NCBI GenBank assembly: GCA_017510525.1
Contig: JAFWNC010000005.1
Span: 25,253-89,252 of the forward strand
Direction: 5' to 3'
From: Clostridia bacterium
Lineage (GTDB): Bacteria > Bacillota > Clostridia > TANB77 > CAG-508
DNA: 64,000 bases
Shown piece by piece: positions 46,842-57,063 of the stretch. The translations under genes and the position numbers were made by a program. The notes beneath the pieces were generated by a model. It was given only the letters and a program-made list of their open reading frames with translations. It was not told where the DNA came from and searched no databases. Position 1 is the first letter of the stretch, and each line of letters begins with the position of its first letter.

Positions 46842-47441
46842 TTATGGTCTTTCCTTTATAATCTCATCAATTAAACCATATTCTAAAGCTTCTTCAGCTG
46901 TCATATAATTATCTCTTTCAGTATCTCTTTCAATTGTAGCTAAATCTTGACCAGTTTTTTCACTTAATAATTTATTTAGTTTATCTCTAGTCTTAACCAT
47001 GTGATCAGCATGTATTTTAATTTCAGTAGTTTGACCAGAAAGTCCACCTGAAATTAAAGGTTGGTGAATTAATATTTCTGCATTTGGAGTAGCTAATCTC
47101 TTACCCTTTGTTCCAGAGGCAAGCAAAACAGCACCCATACTAGCAGCCATACCAATGCAAATTGTAGAAACTGGACATTTGATATAATTAATAGTATCTA
47201 CAATAGCCATTCCATCAGTAATAGACCCTCCTGGGCTATTAATATATAAATATATTTCTTTATCTGGATCTTCTGATTCTAAGAATAATAATTGAGCAAC
47301 AACTAAGCTAGCTGAAACATGATTAACATCTTCTGATAAAAATATGATTCTATCTTTTAATAATCTTGAAAAAATATCGTATGATCTTTCACCTTTACTT
47401 GTTTGTTCAATAACATAAGGAACTAAACTATTTTTTTCCAT
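46842..47441 (-). CDS. clpP: ATP-dependent Clp protease proteolytic subunit
   Basis: Serine protease forming the degradative barrel. 199 residues: [38 protein letters not shown], catalytic Ser in [11 protein letters not shown] and His in ILIHQPL, Asp in the [12 protein letters not shown] region. GAGGAGG ribosome-binding site. Confidence 0.98.
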   Translation of the reverse strand: MEKNSLVPYVIEQTSKGERSYDIFSRLLKDRIIFLSEDVNHVSASLVVAQLLFLESEDPDKEIYLYINSPGGSITDGMAIVDTINYIKCPVSTICIGMAASMGAVLLASGTKGKRLATPNAEILIHQPLISGGLSGQTTEIKIHADHMVKTRDKLNKLLSEKTGQDLATIERDTERDNYMTAEEALEYGLIDEIIKERP

Positions 47442-47489
47442 AAGAACCTCCTCTTTTGAATAAATTTTATATTAAACATTATAATATAT

Positions 47490-47513
47490 GTAGGGGCACA
47501 TTGCAATGTGCCC
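47490..47513 (+). repeat. GTAGGGGC palindromic repeat
   Basis: GTAGGGGCACATTGCAATGT and CCC; between tig and clpP. Confidence 0.75.
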
Positions 47514-47531
47514 TTTCATTTTTTAACTTTT

Positions 47532-48815
47532 TTATTTGATTTTTGCATTATCAACTATATATTTAACTGTTTTTTCTGATTTTATACTAGATTCAATATA
47601 TTTTTTAAATTCTTCATTTTTCTTTAATTCATCTTCGTTTCTACCATAAGCTGTAGCCATTTCTTTGATTTTTTCATTCATTTCTTCTTCTGTAACTTCA
47701 ATTTTAGCATCTTCAGCAACAGCTTCTAATACTAATCTAGTTTTTACAGATTTTTCAGCTTGTGGTCTCATTTCTTCTCTGAAATCAGCTTCAGATTTTC
47801 CAATAATCTTTAAATATTGATCTAATTTCATTCCTTGATAAGATAATCTTGTTTCTAAATCTTTAGCCATATTGTCGATTTCAGCTTCAAACATTCCAGA
47901 TGGAATATCAATTTCAGTATTGTCACAAACAGCTTCTATAGCTTTATCTTCAGTTTCATATTTAGCTCTGTTTTCATTTTGTTCTTCTAATTTTTTCTTA
48001 ATATCTTCTTTTAATTCTTTAATTGTATCAAATTCACTAACATCTTTAGCAAATTCATCATCCATTTCTGGTAATTCTTTTACTTTAATTTCATGTAATT
48101 TTACTTTAAATACAGCATCTTTTCCAGCTAAATCTTTTGAAAAATATTCATCTGGGAATTTAACATTAATATCTTTTTCTTCATCGATTTTCATACCAAT
48201 AACTTGATCTTCAAATCCATCAATAAAAGATTTACTTCCAATTTCTAATTCATGATTTTCAGCTTTTCCACCTTCAAATGGAACTCCGTCAACTGAACCT
48301 TCGAAATCTATAACAGCAAAATCACCATTTTTAACTGCTCTATCTTCAACATTAACCATTCTAGAATTTTTCTCAGCTTTTTGTTTTAAATCTTTTTCGA
48401 TGTCTTCATCAGTTACTTTATATTCAATTTTTTCTATTTCAACACCTTTATATTTTCCAACTTTAACTTCTGGTTTAGTTTGTACAACAGCTGTAAATAT
48501 TAAATCTTTTCCTTTTTCCATTTGAACAATATCAATCTCTGGTTTACTTACAGCTTCAATATTGTTTTCTTTTAATTCATTATCATATATTTCTGGAACA
48601 ATTTCATTAAAAGCATCTTCGTAAAAGATTTCAACGCCATAATGTTTTACTGCAATATTAAAAGGAACTTTTCCTTTTCTAAATCCAGGAACATTAAAAT
48701 ATCTAGCATTTTTCTTAAACACTGTTTTTATTCCTTCTTCGAATTTTTCAGCTTCAACTGTAAATTCTAATTTTAATTCGTTTTTGTTATCTGTCTTTTC
48801 TATTTTTAAACTCAT
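47532..48815 (-). CDS. tig: Trigger factor
   Basis: Ribosome-bound peptidyl-prolyl isomerase chaperone. 427 residues: ribosome-binding N-domain with NVPGFRKGKVPFNIAVKHYG (signature GFRxGxxP), the FKBP-like domain (VKNGDFAVIDFEGSVDGVPFEGGKAENHELEIG, about 155-240) and a helical C-terminal domain. The tig-clpP-clpX order is conserved in Firmicutes. Confidence 0.97.
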   Translation of the reverse strand: MSLKIEKTDNKNELKLEFTVEAEKFEEGIKTVFKKNARYFNVPGFRKGKVPFNIAVKHYGVEIFYEDAFNEIVPEIYDNELKENNIEAVSKPEIDIVQMEKGKDLIFTAVVQTKPEVKVGKYKGVEIEKIEYKVTDEDIEKDLKQKAEKNSRMVNVEDRAVKNGDFAVIDFEGSVDGVPFEGGKAENHELEIGSKSFIDGFEDQVIGMKIDEEKDINVKFPDEYFSKDLAGKDAVFKVKLHEIKVKELPEMDDEFAKDVSEFDTIKELKEDIKKKLEEQNENRAKYETEDKAIEAVCDNTEIDIPSGMFEAEIDNMAKDLETRLSYQGMKLDQYLKIIGKSEADFREEMRPQAEKSVKTRLVLEAVAEDAKIEVTEEEMNEKIKEMATAYGRNEDELKKNEEFKKYIESSIKSEKTVKYIVDNAKIK

Positions 48816-48900
48816 TTTAACTCCTCCAATTTCTTTAATAACTCCATAATTATACCATAAAACAAAACAAATGCAATATATTTATATAAAAAATACAACC

Positions 48901-48927
48901 GTAGGGGCGGGTTTCCATGCCCGCCCA
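48901..48927 (+). repeat. GTAGGGGC palindromic repeat
   Basis: GTAGGGGCGGGTTTCCATGC and CCGCCCA; same core as 17752. Between tsf and tig. Confidence 0.75.
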
Positions 48928-48945
48928 TTTAATTACCTATTACAT

Positions 48946-48974
48946 AAAAAGGATTGCATTTTTAGCAATCCTCT
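48946..48974 (-). terminator. Terminator after tsf
   Basis: AGGATTGC / GCAATCCT stem, 7-base loop, then TTTTTAT on the minus strand. Confidence 0.75.
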
Positions 48975-48994
48975 TTCGTTAATTTTATTTCAAA

Positions 48995-49873
48995 TTATCC
49001 ATTAATTTGTTTCATAACTTCTTCAGCAAAGTTTTCTTCTTTTTTCTCTATTCCTTCACCTTTTTCAAATCTAGCATATTTAACAATTTTATATCCTTTT
49101 TGATTTAAAAGTTGTCCAACTTTTACAGATGAATCTTTAACAAATTCTTGATCTAATAAACAGATTTCTCCATAGAATTTTCCAATTCTACCTTGAACCA
49201 TTTTCTCAGCTATTTCAGCAGGTTTACCTTCGTTCATAGCTTGAGCTTTTAATATTTCCATTTCCTTAGCGACTCTCTCTTCTGGAACTGATTCTCTATC
49301 TAAATATTCAGGTCTAGCTGCAGCAATTTGCATACAGATATCTTTAGCTGTTTCACTATCACCTTTTTCAAAGTTAACTAAAACACCAATTTTTCCATCT
49401 CCATGAATATAGCTTTCAACTAATCCGTCAGATTCAAATCTTTCAAATCTTCTAATTGTCATATTTTCACCAATTGTAGCAATTTTGTCAGTTAATACTT
49501 CTTGAACAGTTTTATCAGAATCTAAATATTTTTGGCTTAATAAATCTTCAACACTTGAAGGATTTTTCTTAGCAATTTGCTCTGCTACTTCGCTAACAAA
49601 TTTTCTAAATTCATCGTTTTTAGAAACGAAGTCTGTTTCAGCATTAACTTCAACAACACTTCCAACCTTCTTATCATCAGAAACATAAGCACATACTAAA
49701 CCTTCAGCAGCAATTCTGCTTGATTTTTTAGCAGCTTTTGCAATTCCTCTTTCTCTTAATAATTCTGCTGCTTTCTCCATATCTCCATCAGTTTCTGTTA
49801 AAACTTTTTTACAGTCCATCATTCCAGCACCTGTTTTCTCTCTTAATTGTTTTACAAGATCTGCAGTAATCAT
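48995..49873 (-). CDS. tsf: Elongation factor Ts
   Basis: Nucleotide exchange factor for EF-Tu. 292 residues: LVKQLREKTGAGMMDCKKVLTETDGDMEKAAELLRERG, EVNAETDFVSKNDEFRKFV, and VLVNFEKGDSETAKDICMQIAAARPEYL. Second gene after rpsB, as usual. Strong AGGAGG. Confidence 0.98.
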   Translation of the reverse strand: MITADLVKQLREKTGAGMMDCKKVLTETDGDMEKAAELLRERGIAKAAKKSSRIAAEGLVCAYVSDDKKVGSVVEVNAETDFVSKNDEFRKFVSEVAEQIAKKNPSSVEDLLSQKYLDSDKTVQEVLTDKIATIGENMTIRRFERFESDGLVESYIHGDGKIGVLVNFEKGDSETAKDICMQIAAARPEYLDRESVPEERVAKEMEILKAQAMNEGKPAEIAEKMVQGRIGKFYGEICLLDQEFVKDSSVKVGQLLNQKGYKIVKYARFEKGEGIEKKEENFAEEVMKQING

Positions 49874-49925
49874 GAAAATACCTCCTATTATTTAATTTTT
49901 ATTTTTGAAAATTTATGTATTAACA

Positions 49926-49950
49926 GGCGGGCATGTAAACCCGCCATTAC
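49926..49950 (-). repeat. GTAATGGCGGG palindromic repeat (variant)
   Basis: Degenerate member (GTAATGGCGGGTTTACATGC), between rpsB and tsf; the spacer is otherwise short, showing these elements sit inside operons. Confidence 0.65.
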
Positions 49951-49953
49951 ATA

Positions 49954-50724
49954 TTATTCTTCTACGTTTTCAACAACTTCTTCCATATCTGTAGCTTCAT
50001 TAACTTCTTCAGTTTCTTCAACTACTGGAACGTCAGCTGCTTCACCTTGTCTTCCTTCAATAACAGCATTAGCCATAACATCTGTAATTAATTTAACAGC
50101 TCTTATAGCATCGTCATTTCCTGGAATTGGGTAATCAACATCCTCTGGGCTACAGTTAGTATCAACTAAACCTACAACAGGAATATTTAACTTTTTAGCC
50201 TCTAATATAGCGATTCTTTCTTTCTTAGGATCAACTACAAATAAAACACCTGGTAAAGAATTCATTTCTTTAATACCACCAAGGTTCTTTTCTAATTTTT
50301 CCATTTCTTTTTTAAGACCAATAACTTCTTTTTTAGGTAATACATCGAAAGTACCATCTTCTTGCATTGTTTCTAAGTCTTTTAATCTTTGAATTCTTGT
50401 TTTTATTGTATCAAAGTTTGTAAGCATTCCACCTAACCATCTTTGGTCAATATAGAACATGTTACATTTGATAGCAGCTTCTTTAATACATTCTTGAGCT
50501 TGCTTCTTTGTTCCAACAAAAAGAATATCCTTTCCTTCTTCAGCTTGTTCCTTTAAGAAATTATAAGCCTCATCAATTTTCTTTGAAGTCTTTTGTAAAT
50601 CGATAATGTGGATACCATTTCTAGCTTGAAAAATATATTCAGCCATCTTAGGATCCCATCTTCTAGTTTGATGTCCAAAATGAACACCAGCTTCTAGTAA
50701 TTGTTTCATTGCAACTACTGCCAT
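49954..50724 (-). CDS. rpsB: 30S ribosomal protein S2
   Basis: 256 residues: [71 protein letters not shown], and [27 protein letters not shown], all family signatures; acidic C-terminal tail. Starts a two-gene operon with tsf. Confidence 0.98.
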   Translation of the reverse strand: MAVVAMKQLLEAGVHFGHQTRRWDPKMAEYIFQARNGIHIIDLQKTSKKIDEAYNFLKEQAEEGKDILFVGTKKQAQECIKEAAIKCNMFYIDQRWLGGMLTNFDTIKTRIQRLKDLETMQEDGTFDVLPKKEVIGLKKEMEKLEKNLGGIKEMNSLPGVLFVVDPKKERIAILEAKKLNIPVVGLVDTNCSPEDVDYPIPGNDDAIRAVKLITDVMANAVIEGRQGEAADVPVVEETEEVNEATDMEEVVENVEE

Positions 50725-50749
50725 TTTAAATTCCTCCTTGTTTTTTCTT

Positions 50750-50832
50750 CCGCTGGGTCTTGAATTTTAGCATTTAGGGCCACTTATCTATGATAAGCAC
50801 AAACCTAAACTAAACCCGCGTGATTTTTTAAC
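50750..50832 (-). promoter_or_regulatory. Structured rpsB leader RNA
   Basis: Nested stems on the minus strand: GCGGGT...ACCCAGC (outer), TTTAGG...CCTAAA (middle), CTTATC-ATA-GATAAG (inner). It lies between the promoter and the rpsB ribosome-binding site and could be the S2 autoregulatory site. Inference from fold only. Confidence 0.5.
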
Positions 50833-50838
50833 TCGTTT

Positions 50839-50867
50839 ATTTTATCACAAAAAAACACGTTTGGCAA
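50839..50867 (-). promoter_or_regulatory. Promoter of rpsB-tsf
   Basis: Minus strand TTGCCA (50862-50867), 17 bases, TAAAAT (50839-50844). The -35 box lies in the loop of the upstream gene's terminator. Confidence 0.65.
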
Positions 50868-50886
50868 TACCTAAACGTGTTTTTTT
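50849..50886 (-). terminator. Terminator of the phosphoesterase gene
   Basis: AAAAAACACGTTT / AAACGTGTTTTTT stem with a 10-base loop, directly after the stop at 50888. Confidence 0.8.
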
Positions 50887-50887
50887 C

Positions 50888-51592
50888 TTATATTATCTTT
50901 TTCAAATCAAATTTTAAATAATCTGAACTTGTTAAGATATATTTTATTCCGTTTTTTTCTCCTTCAAAAGCTTGATTACAAGCATCTCCATGAAGATGAC
51001 CATATATACAAGTATGTACATTATATTGTTCCATTACTTTGCTTAAATCAATCTCAGTCCTTGGATTTAGGTCTTTTGTAAATGGTGGATAATGCATTAA
51101 TACAATTATTTCAGTATTTTCCCCTTTTTCTTTTTTTATTTTTTCTAAGTTAGTTTCTAATCTTATTTTTTCTCTTTTTTGATATTTCTCATTTTCTTCT
51201 TTATTATCAATTGTCCAACCTCTAACTCCTGTAATAACAATATTATTATATTCATAGTAATTATTTTGAATAAAATCAATATTCTCAAAGTTATTACTCT
51301 TTAAAAAATCCCTCATTTTTGTTAGTGTTGTCCACCAATAATCATGATTTCCCTTTAATAATAGTTTTTTTCCAGGAAGTGAATTTAAAAACTTAAAATC
51401 TTCATAGGTATTTTCTAAATCCATTGCCCAAGAAAAATCACCAGGAAGTAAAACTAAATCATCTTCTTTAACTTTATCTATCCAATTCTTCTTTATCTTT
51501 TCACTATGATTTTCCCAATTAAACCCGAAAATGTCCATTGGTTTATTAGTTCCAAAAGATAAATGTAAATCACCTATTGCATAAATTGACAT
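50888..51592 (-). CDS. Calcineurin-like metallophosphoesterase
   Basis: 234 residues. Dinuclear metal centre motifs are complete: DLHLS (D-x-H), LLPGDFSWAMD (GD), LLKGNHDYWW (GNHD), VLMHYPPF (H) and YGHLHG (GHxH). Cytoplasmic. Substrate unknown; could be a nucleotide or phosphodiester hydrolase. Not linked in an operon with rpsB, since its own terminator follows. Confidence 0.88.
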   Translation of the reverse strand: MSIYAIGDLHLSFGTNKPMDIFGFNWENHSEKIKKNWIDKVKEDDLVLLPGDFSWAMDLENTYEDFKFLNSLPGKKLLLKGNHDYWWTTLTKMRDFLKSNNFENIDFIQNNYYEYNNIVITGVRGWTIDNKEENEKYQKREKIRLETNLEKIKKEKGENTEIIVLMHYPPFTKDLNPRTEIDLSKVMEQYNVHTCIYGHLHGDACNQAFEGEKNGIKYILTSSDYLKFDLKKII

Positions 51593-51633
51593 ATTTTTTC
51601 CTTTCTTTTAAATCATAACATTTCATTTTTAAA

Positions 51634-51694
51634 GGTAGGCACAAGGCCTACCCCTACATTTATTTATATTCGTAGGGGCAGGGCTTCCATTCAT
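51634..51694. repeat. Pair of GTAG palindromes
   Basis: Minus-oriented copy 51634-51657 (GTAGGGGTAGGCCTTGTGCC) and a degenerate plus-oriented copy 51672-51694 (GTAGGGGCAGGGCTTCCATT), between tsaD and the phosphoesterase gene. Confidence 0.7.
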
Positions 51695-51696
51695 AT

Positions 51697-52693
51697 TTAT
51701 TCTCCTAACTTAAGATTAGGCACTGCATTTAAACTCAAATCAGATCTTTTCCCAGCGATAAAATTATAATAACCAGCTGAAGCAATCATAGCAGCATTAT
51801 CAGTACATAATTTTAATTCTGGGAAGAAAATATCCAAATTTTCTTCTTTAGCTAGTTTCTCAAAAGAACCTCTAATATATGAATTTGCTGAAACTCCTCC
51901 AGCTAAAACAATTTTCTTTATACCAGTTTGATTTACAGCCTTTAAAGTATTATTAACCAACATTTCTGTAGCAGCTTTTTCGAATCCTAAACATAAGTCT
52001 GCTTTATTAATATTAGAATCTTTATGATTTAGATTAATAACTGCTGTTTTTATTCCACTAAAAGAAAAATCTAGATTATCTATATTAGTTGTAGGTAACT
52101 CAATTGGAATAGTTCCCTCTTTAGCTAATTTATCAACCTTTGGTCCTCCAGGATATCCAAGTCCTACAACTCTAGCGACTTTATCAAAAGCTTCTCCGGA
52201 TAGCATCATCCCTTGTTTTTCCTAAAACCTCGAATTCATTATAGTCTTTAACATAAACAATTTGAGTATTTCCACCTGACATCATTAAACATAAAAATGG
52301 AGGCTTTAAATCTTTGTGTGTAATGTAATTGGCTGCTATATGTCCTTCAATATGATTAACACCTAATAAAGGTTTTCCTGTCGCAAAACTTAATCCTTTA
52401 GCATAAGAAACTCCAACTAATAATGCACCAACTAATCCTGGTCCATAAGTTGTAGCAATTACATCAATATCATTTATTTTGATATTTGCTTGTTTTAATG
52501 CTTCTTCCATCACTTTAGTAATTACTTCAACATGGCATCTTGACGCAATTTCAGGAACTACTCCACCATATTCAGTGTGAATATCAATTTGAGAATTTAT
52601 GACATTAGAAATAACCTCTCTGCCATTTTTAACAACAGCAACAGAGGTTTCATCACAACTTGATTCAATTCCTAATACATAAATATCTTCCAT
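51697..52693 (-). CDS. tsaD: tRNA N6-adenosine threonylcarbamoyltransferase, +1 frame break at codon 166 (CGG)
   Basis: Adds the threonylcarbamoyl group to A37 of ANN-decoding tRNAs; essential in most bacteria. [23 protein letters not shown], the metal-binding [10 protein letters not shown] and [13 protein letters not shown] are in frame. CGG at 52196-52198 leads the zero frame into [14 protein letters not shown]. Skipping the C gives [20 protein letters not shown], the conserved TsaD motif, followed by YPGGP and [22 protein letters not shown]. Span 997 = 3n+1; restored length about 332. No alternative start with a ribosome-binding site exists for the second half. Confidence 0.93.
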
Positions 52694-52709
52694 TTTTTCT
52701 CCATTTCTT

Positions 52710-53474
52710 TTAAATAAACAATGAAAATAATGTTCCTATTAACCAGAATATTCCATTACCAATAAACATTATAACCGGCCCAGTTATGATTCCTAGTATT
52801 CTTGTAAAACATAGTAATAAAAAGATCATATAAATCATTGTTTCATTTTGGTCAATCCATCTTTGGGCTTTATAAGGTAATAATCTTAAAAATATTTTTG
52901 ACCCATCTAAAGGTGGAATTGGAATTAGATTAAAAACTCCAAGACCAATATTAACAATTATTGCATAATATACAACAAGTGTAATTAAAGCCATAAAACT
53001 CATTCCAGGTATTTGTGTTGATGTCATCATCTCAAATACCGCAGAACCATCTACTATAGATAAAATATAAAAAATAATTGTAAAAACTATTGCTAACAAA
53101 AAATTCATCAAAGGTCCGGCAATAGCAACAATAGCCTCACCTTTTTCCTTTGATTTTGTAGTAAAATTATTTGGGTTAATCTGTACAGGTTTACCCCAAC
53201 CAATTTTAGCAAAAAGTAAAACAACCATTCCAACTGGATCTAAATGTGCAGATGGATTTATTGTAAGCCTTCCTTGATTTCTAGGAGTTCTATCTCCTAA
53301 TCTATCAGCAGCAAAAGCATGTGCAAACTCATGAAATGAAATTGCAATTATTACTCCTGGTAATGTCAATATTGAAATTATAATATTATTAGTTCCAAGA
53401 CTAACAAATGTTAATAATATCATAACTCCCATTAAAATAAACAAACTACGTTTATCAAAATTATAACCAAACAT
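52710..53474 (-). CDS. Site-2 protease family M50 membrane metalloprotease
   Basis: 254 residues, about six membrane segments. The zinc motif HEFAH ([15 protein letters not shown], about 47-60) and the second ligand region [14 protein letters not shown] define the M50 family of the FtsH-independent, PDZ-less type (YwhC/Rip-like). It probably performs intramembrane proteolysis. Just upstream of tsaD (16 bases), so co-transcribed. Confidence 0.9.
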   Translation of the reverse strand: MFGYNFDKRSLFILMGVMILLTFVSLGTNNIIISILTLPGVIIAISFHEFAHAFAADRLGDRTPRNQGRLTINPSAHLDPVGMVVLLFAKIGWGKPVQINPNNFTTKSKEKGEAIVAIAGPLMNFLLAIVFTIIFYILSIVDGSAVFEMMTSTQIPGMSFMALITLVVYYAIIVNIGLGVFNLIPIPPLDGSKIFLRLLPYKAQRWIDQNETMIYMIFLLLCFTRILGIITGPVIMFIGNGIFWLIGTLFSLFI

Positions 53475-53498
53475 ATAAATTCCTTTCTTTTGTAAATA

Positions 53499-53984
53499 TT
53501 ATAAAGTATTATAAAAACTTTTCTTATATTCTTCTATTTTTTCATCATCCACTTTACCAATTTTAAATAATATTTGATCATTTAATATTTTATAAACAAC
53601 ATCAGTTTTAACTATACTATCTTTATGCAAATTATTTTTATTATCTTTTTGTATTAAAATATTTGAATTGAATTTTAGTTTTTCTAAATTTGAAGAAATA
53701 AGCATTCCAAAATTCTCTATTGGTACAGCAGTATTATTTTGATCTATAATTACAAATAAATGGTTATTGCCAGTTTTTCCATTAGAATAGATATATTCTT
53801 TAACAAATACAATATCGCCTATTTCATATATAGAATATATTTCATTATCTTCACTTAAAACGTTTTCTACTTTACCTTTGTGCCATTCTTCTTCCACTGG
53901 AAATTCTTCAAATGCTTCTTCTAAATCTTTTACTCTGCCATTTTTATATGCAATTTTTAAAAACTCACTTAATTCTTCTTTCAT
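53499..53984 (-). CDS. PemK/MazF-like protein, possible mRNA interferase fold
   Basis: 161 residues. A short helical N-terminus (about 1-45) and a C-terminal domain with MazF-like order: GDIVFVKEYIYSNGKTGNNHLFVIID, VPIENFGMLIS, and KTDVVYKILNDQILFKIGKVDDEKIEEYKKSF. The usual basic catalytic Arg of MazF is not evident, so activity is doubtful. No antitoxin gene adjoins it. It may be an orphan or a regulatory derivative. Confidence 0.6.
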   Translation of the reverse strand: MKEELSEFLKIAYKNGRVKDLEEAFEEFPVEEEWHKGKVENVLSEDNEIYSIYEIGDIVFVKEYIYSNGKTGNNHLFVIIDQNNTAVPIENFGMLISSNLEKLKFNSNILIQKDNKNNLHKDSIVKTDVVYKILNDQILFKIGKVDDEKIEEYKKSFYNTL

Positions 53985-54027
53985 TAGAATCCCTTTCTAA
54001 TATGCATTTTTATACATTTTTTATATT

Positions 54028-55533
54028 TTAATTTAATGGTTTCATTGTTGGGAATAATAATGCATCCCTAATAGAAGCCGCATCAGTTAATAACATAACT
54101 AATCTATCAACACCAATTCCAAGTCCACCTGTTGGAGGAAGACCAATCTCTAAAGCTTGAATGAAATCTTCATCCATCATACCAGCCTCTTCATCTCCAG
54201 CTTCTCTAGCTTCAACTTGTTTTTTAAATCTTTCATATTGATCAATAGGATCATTTAACTCTGAGAATGCATTTCCATATTCTCTTCCGCAAATAAATAC
54301 TTCAAATCTTTCTGTCATTCTCTTATCATCTTTACATCTTTTAGCTAAAGGTGAAATCTCTATTGGATATTCATAAACAAAAGTTGGTTGAACTAGTGTT
54401 TTTTCAACATATTCATCAAAGAATAAGCTAATAACATCTCCTCTTGTTTCTTTAGTTTTATCAGGAATTTCAATACCTCTTTCTTTAGCAATTGCAACCG
54501 CTTCTTCGTCAGTTTGAATCTGATTAAAATCAACTCCACATGCTTCTTTTATAGAATCAATCATTGTAATTCTTTTCCATCCTGGAGCTAAATTTACTTT
54601 TTGCCCTTGATATTCAACTTCAGTTGTTCCAAGAACATTCATAGCAGTTTTAGAAAAAATTTCTTCTGTTATATCCATCATATCGTGAAAATCTTGATAT
54701 GCAGCATATAATTCAAGTTCAGTAAATTCAGGATTATGTCTTATATCCATTCCTTCATTTCTGAATACTCTACCAATTTCATAAACTTTATCAAATCCAC
54801 CAACTATTAATCTTTTTAAGTTAAGCTCTAGAGCTATTCTTAAATACATATCTAAATCTAAGCTGTTGTGATGTGTAATAAATGGCTTAGCTGTTGCTCC
54901 ACCTGAAATTGTATTAAGTATTGGAGTTTCAACTTCTAGATAACCCTTATCTTCTAATATTTTTCTAATTGAACTTATAATTTTACTTCTTAAAACAAAG
55001 CTTTCTTTAACTTCTGGATTAACGATAAGGTCTGTATATCTTTGTCTATATCTTAAATCTGGATCTTTTAAACCATGAAATTTCTCTGGAAGTGGTCTTA
55101 AAGATTTTGAAAGCAATTTAACTTCTTTTGCATGAACAGAAATCTCTTCTGTTCTTGTTTTAAATACAAAACCTGTAATACCAATTATATCTCCAATATC
55201 CCATGTTTTAAAAGCTTTGTAGCTTTCTTCTCCTAAATCATTTATACTAACATAACTTTGGATTCTCTCATCACAATCTTGAATAGTACAAAAAGAAGCT
55301 TTACCCATAATTCTCTTAGCAATTATTCTACCAGCAACAGTAACATCTTTTTGTTCAAAGCTCTCATAATTAGCTTTTATTTCTCCAGCAGTATTTGTTC
55401 TATCAAATTTAGTAACCTCATAAGGATCTTGTCCAGCATCTTGTAGTTCTTTTAATTTATCTCTCCTAATTTGCATTAAATGATTAATATCTAATTCTTC
55501 AACTTCATTATTATTGTTATTGTTTTCAGCCAT
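54028..55533 (-). CDS. lysS: Lysyl-tRNA synthetase (class II)
   Basis: 501 residues. N-terminal OB-fold anticodon-binding domain ([24 protein letters not shown]) and class II core: motif 2 [28 protein letters not shown] and motif 3 [22 protein letters not shown]. An Asn-rich start ([10 protein letters not shown]). GGGGAG ribosome-binding site. Confidence 0.97.
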   Translation of the reverse strand: MAENNNNNNEVEELDINHLMQIRRDKLKELQDAGQDPYEVTKFDRTNTAGEIKANYESFEQKDVTVAGRIIAKRIMGKASFCTIQDCDERIQSYVSINDLGEESYKAFKTWDIGDIIGITGFVFKTRTEEISVHAKEVKLLSKSLRPLPEKFHGLKDPDLRYRQRYTDLIVNPEVKESFVLRSKIISSIRKILEDKGYLEVETPILNTISGGATAKPFITHHNSLDLDMYLRIALELNLKRLIVGGFDKVYEIGRVFRNEGMDIRHNPEFTELELYAAYQDFHDMMDITEEIFSKTAMNVLGTTEVEYQGQKVNLAPGWKRITMIDSIKEACGVDFNQIQTDEEAVAIAKERGIEIPDKTKETRGDVISLFFDEYVEKTLVQPTFVYEYPIEISPLAKRCKDDKRMTERFEVFICGREYGNAFSELNDPIDQYERFKKQVEAREAGDEEAGMMDEDFIQALEIGLPPTGGLGIGVDRLVMLLTDAASIRDALLFPTMKPLN

Positions 55534-55593
55534 AACTATTCTCCCCTCTCAAATTAATGGATATATTATATAATAAAAATAAAATATTGTAAA

Positions 55594-56823
55594 TTATTTT
55601 TTTCTTCTTAAAATCCAATCTTTTTCAGCTTTGATTGGTAATTTCATTTTTACTTTTTGATTTGCAACACCAGGATTTACCGTATCAATTTCTTCATCAG
55701 TATCAATATCCCATAATTTATCAATTACAAACTTTACAGGCTCTAGCTTTCCAGGAATTAATACTTCCATCTCATCTCCAATTGATAATTTATTTCTAAT
55801 TTCTATAATATCTTTTTCTTCTCCTGGTTCTACAACTTTTCCGCCAAATTCATATTCTAAATTATATTGTTTTCCTTCATATTCTTGGAAATCTTTATTA
55901 CCTCTATCATTAAAATAAAACGTTGTAAGCCCTCTAGTTTTTGTTTTTTCTAATTCTTTTATATATTTTGAACCATCATAATTTTCAGGATCTTTCATAT
56001 AATCATCAATAGCGTTTCTATAAGTATTAACAACAGAAGCAATATAATACTCAGTTTTAAGTCTTCCTTCAATTTTTAAACTATCAACACCCATTTCACA
56101 AATCTCAGGAATTTCATTAACCAAGCATAAATCTTTTGATGAAAAAATGTATGTACCTTTCTCATCATCTTCAACTGGCATTAAATTTCCAGGATTATTC
56201 TTTTCTTCAACATAAACATTATAAGCCCATCTACAGCTTTGAGCACAATCACCCAAATTTGCACTTCTACCAGCTAAAAAATCACTTAAGAAACATCTTC
56301 CAGAATATCCAAAACAAATAGCACCATGAATAAACATCTCAACTTCTAAGTCTTCAGGTTTGTTTTTTATCAATTCTTTTATTTGTTCTTTATTCATTTC
56401 ACGACCTAGAATAACACGTTTAGCCCCATTATTGTACCAGAACTTACTTGCATGGTAACTAATAGTATTAGCCTGAGTACTAATATGAATATCACAATCA
56501 GGAGCATATTCTTTTACGATCTCAACAACTCCACCATCAGCAACAATTATTCCATCAACTTTCAAATCATTCAACATCTTTGCTTGCTCTTTAACCTCTT
56601 CATATTTCTCATCCCAAGCAAAAATATTAAGAGCAGCATATACTTTTTTTCCAATACTATGAGCATATTTAATAGTTTCAGCTAAATCATTATCATCCAT
56701 TCCAGCTCTAGTTCTTAAAGAAAGGCTAGATGTTCCTGCATAAACTGCATCTGCTCCATATAAAAAAGCAATCTTAGCTTTATCAAAAGTACCAGCTGGT
56801 GCTAATAATTCTGGTTTTTTCAT
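55594..56823 (-). CDS. U32 family peptidase-like protein
   Basis: 409 residues. PELLAPAGTFDKAKIAFLYGADAVYAG start and EMFIHGAICFGYSGRCFLSDFLAGRSANLGDCAQSCRWAY with the four-Cys cluster pattern (C..C...C...C) typical of U32 proteins. Members such as RlhA and TrhP act in rRNA or tRNA hydroxylation rather than proteolysis, so the substrate is open. Located between a GTAG repeat and lysS. Confidence 0.9.
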   Translation of the reverse strand: MKKPELLAPAGTFDKAKIAFLYGADAVYAGTSSLSLRTRAGMDDNDLAETIKYAHSIGKKVYAALNIFAWDEKYEEVKEQAKMLNDLKVDGIIVADGGVVEIVKEYAPDCDIHISTQANTISYHASKFWYNNGAKRVILGREMNKEQIKELIKNKPEDLEVEMFIHGAICFGYSGRCFLSDFLAGRSANLGDCAQSCRWAYNVYVEEKNNPGNLMPVEDDEKGTYIFSSKDLCLVNEIPEICEMGVDSLKIEGRLKTEYYIASVVNTYRNAIDDYMKDPENYDGSKYIKELEKTKTRGLTTFYFNDRGNKDFQEYEGKQYNLEYEFGGKVVEPGEEKDIIEIRNKLSIGDEMEVLIPGKLEPVKFVIDKLWDIDTDEEIDTVNPGVANQKVKMKLPIKAEKDWILRRKK

Positions 56824-56944
56824 TTATATCTCTCCTATCCAAATAAATATATAATAATATATCATATTTTTGACATAAAATCCAGTATATTATCAAATAA
56901 ATATGAATAAACGAAAATAAGACGATGATAAATGACATAAGGTT

Positions 56945-56972
56945 GTAGGGGCGGGGCTTGTCCCCGCCCACA
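56945..56972 (+). repeat. GTAGGGGC palindromic repeat
   Basis: GTAGGGGCGGGGCTTGTCCC and CGCCCAC, between the U32 gene and ppaC, which are divergent. Confidence 0.75.
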
Positions 56973-57063
56973 TCCTATGAATTATTCATATTATCTATTG
57001 ATTTTCTAATAAAAATGAGATATTATTATATAGAAATTTTAAATAGAAATGGAGAATTTAATT

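Noticed and set aside
53499..53984. Active MazF toxin-antitoxin module
   Set aside because: No antitoxin gene adjoins it and the usual catalytic residues are not evident; only a fold-level resemblance is claimed.
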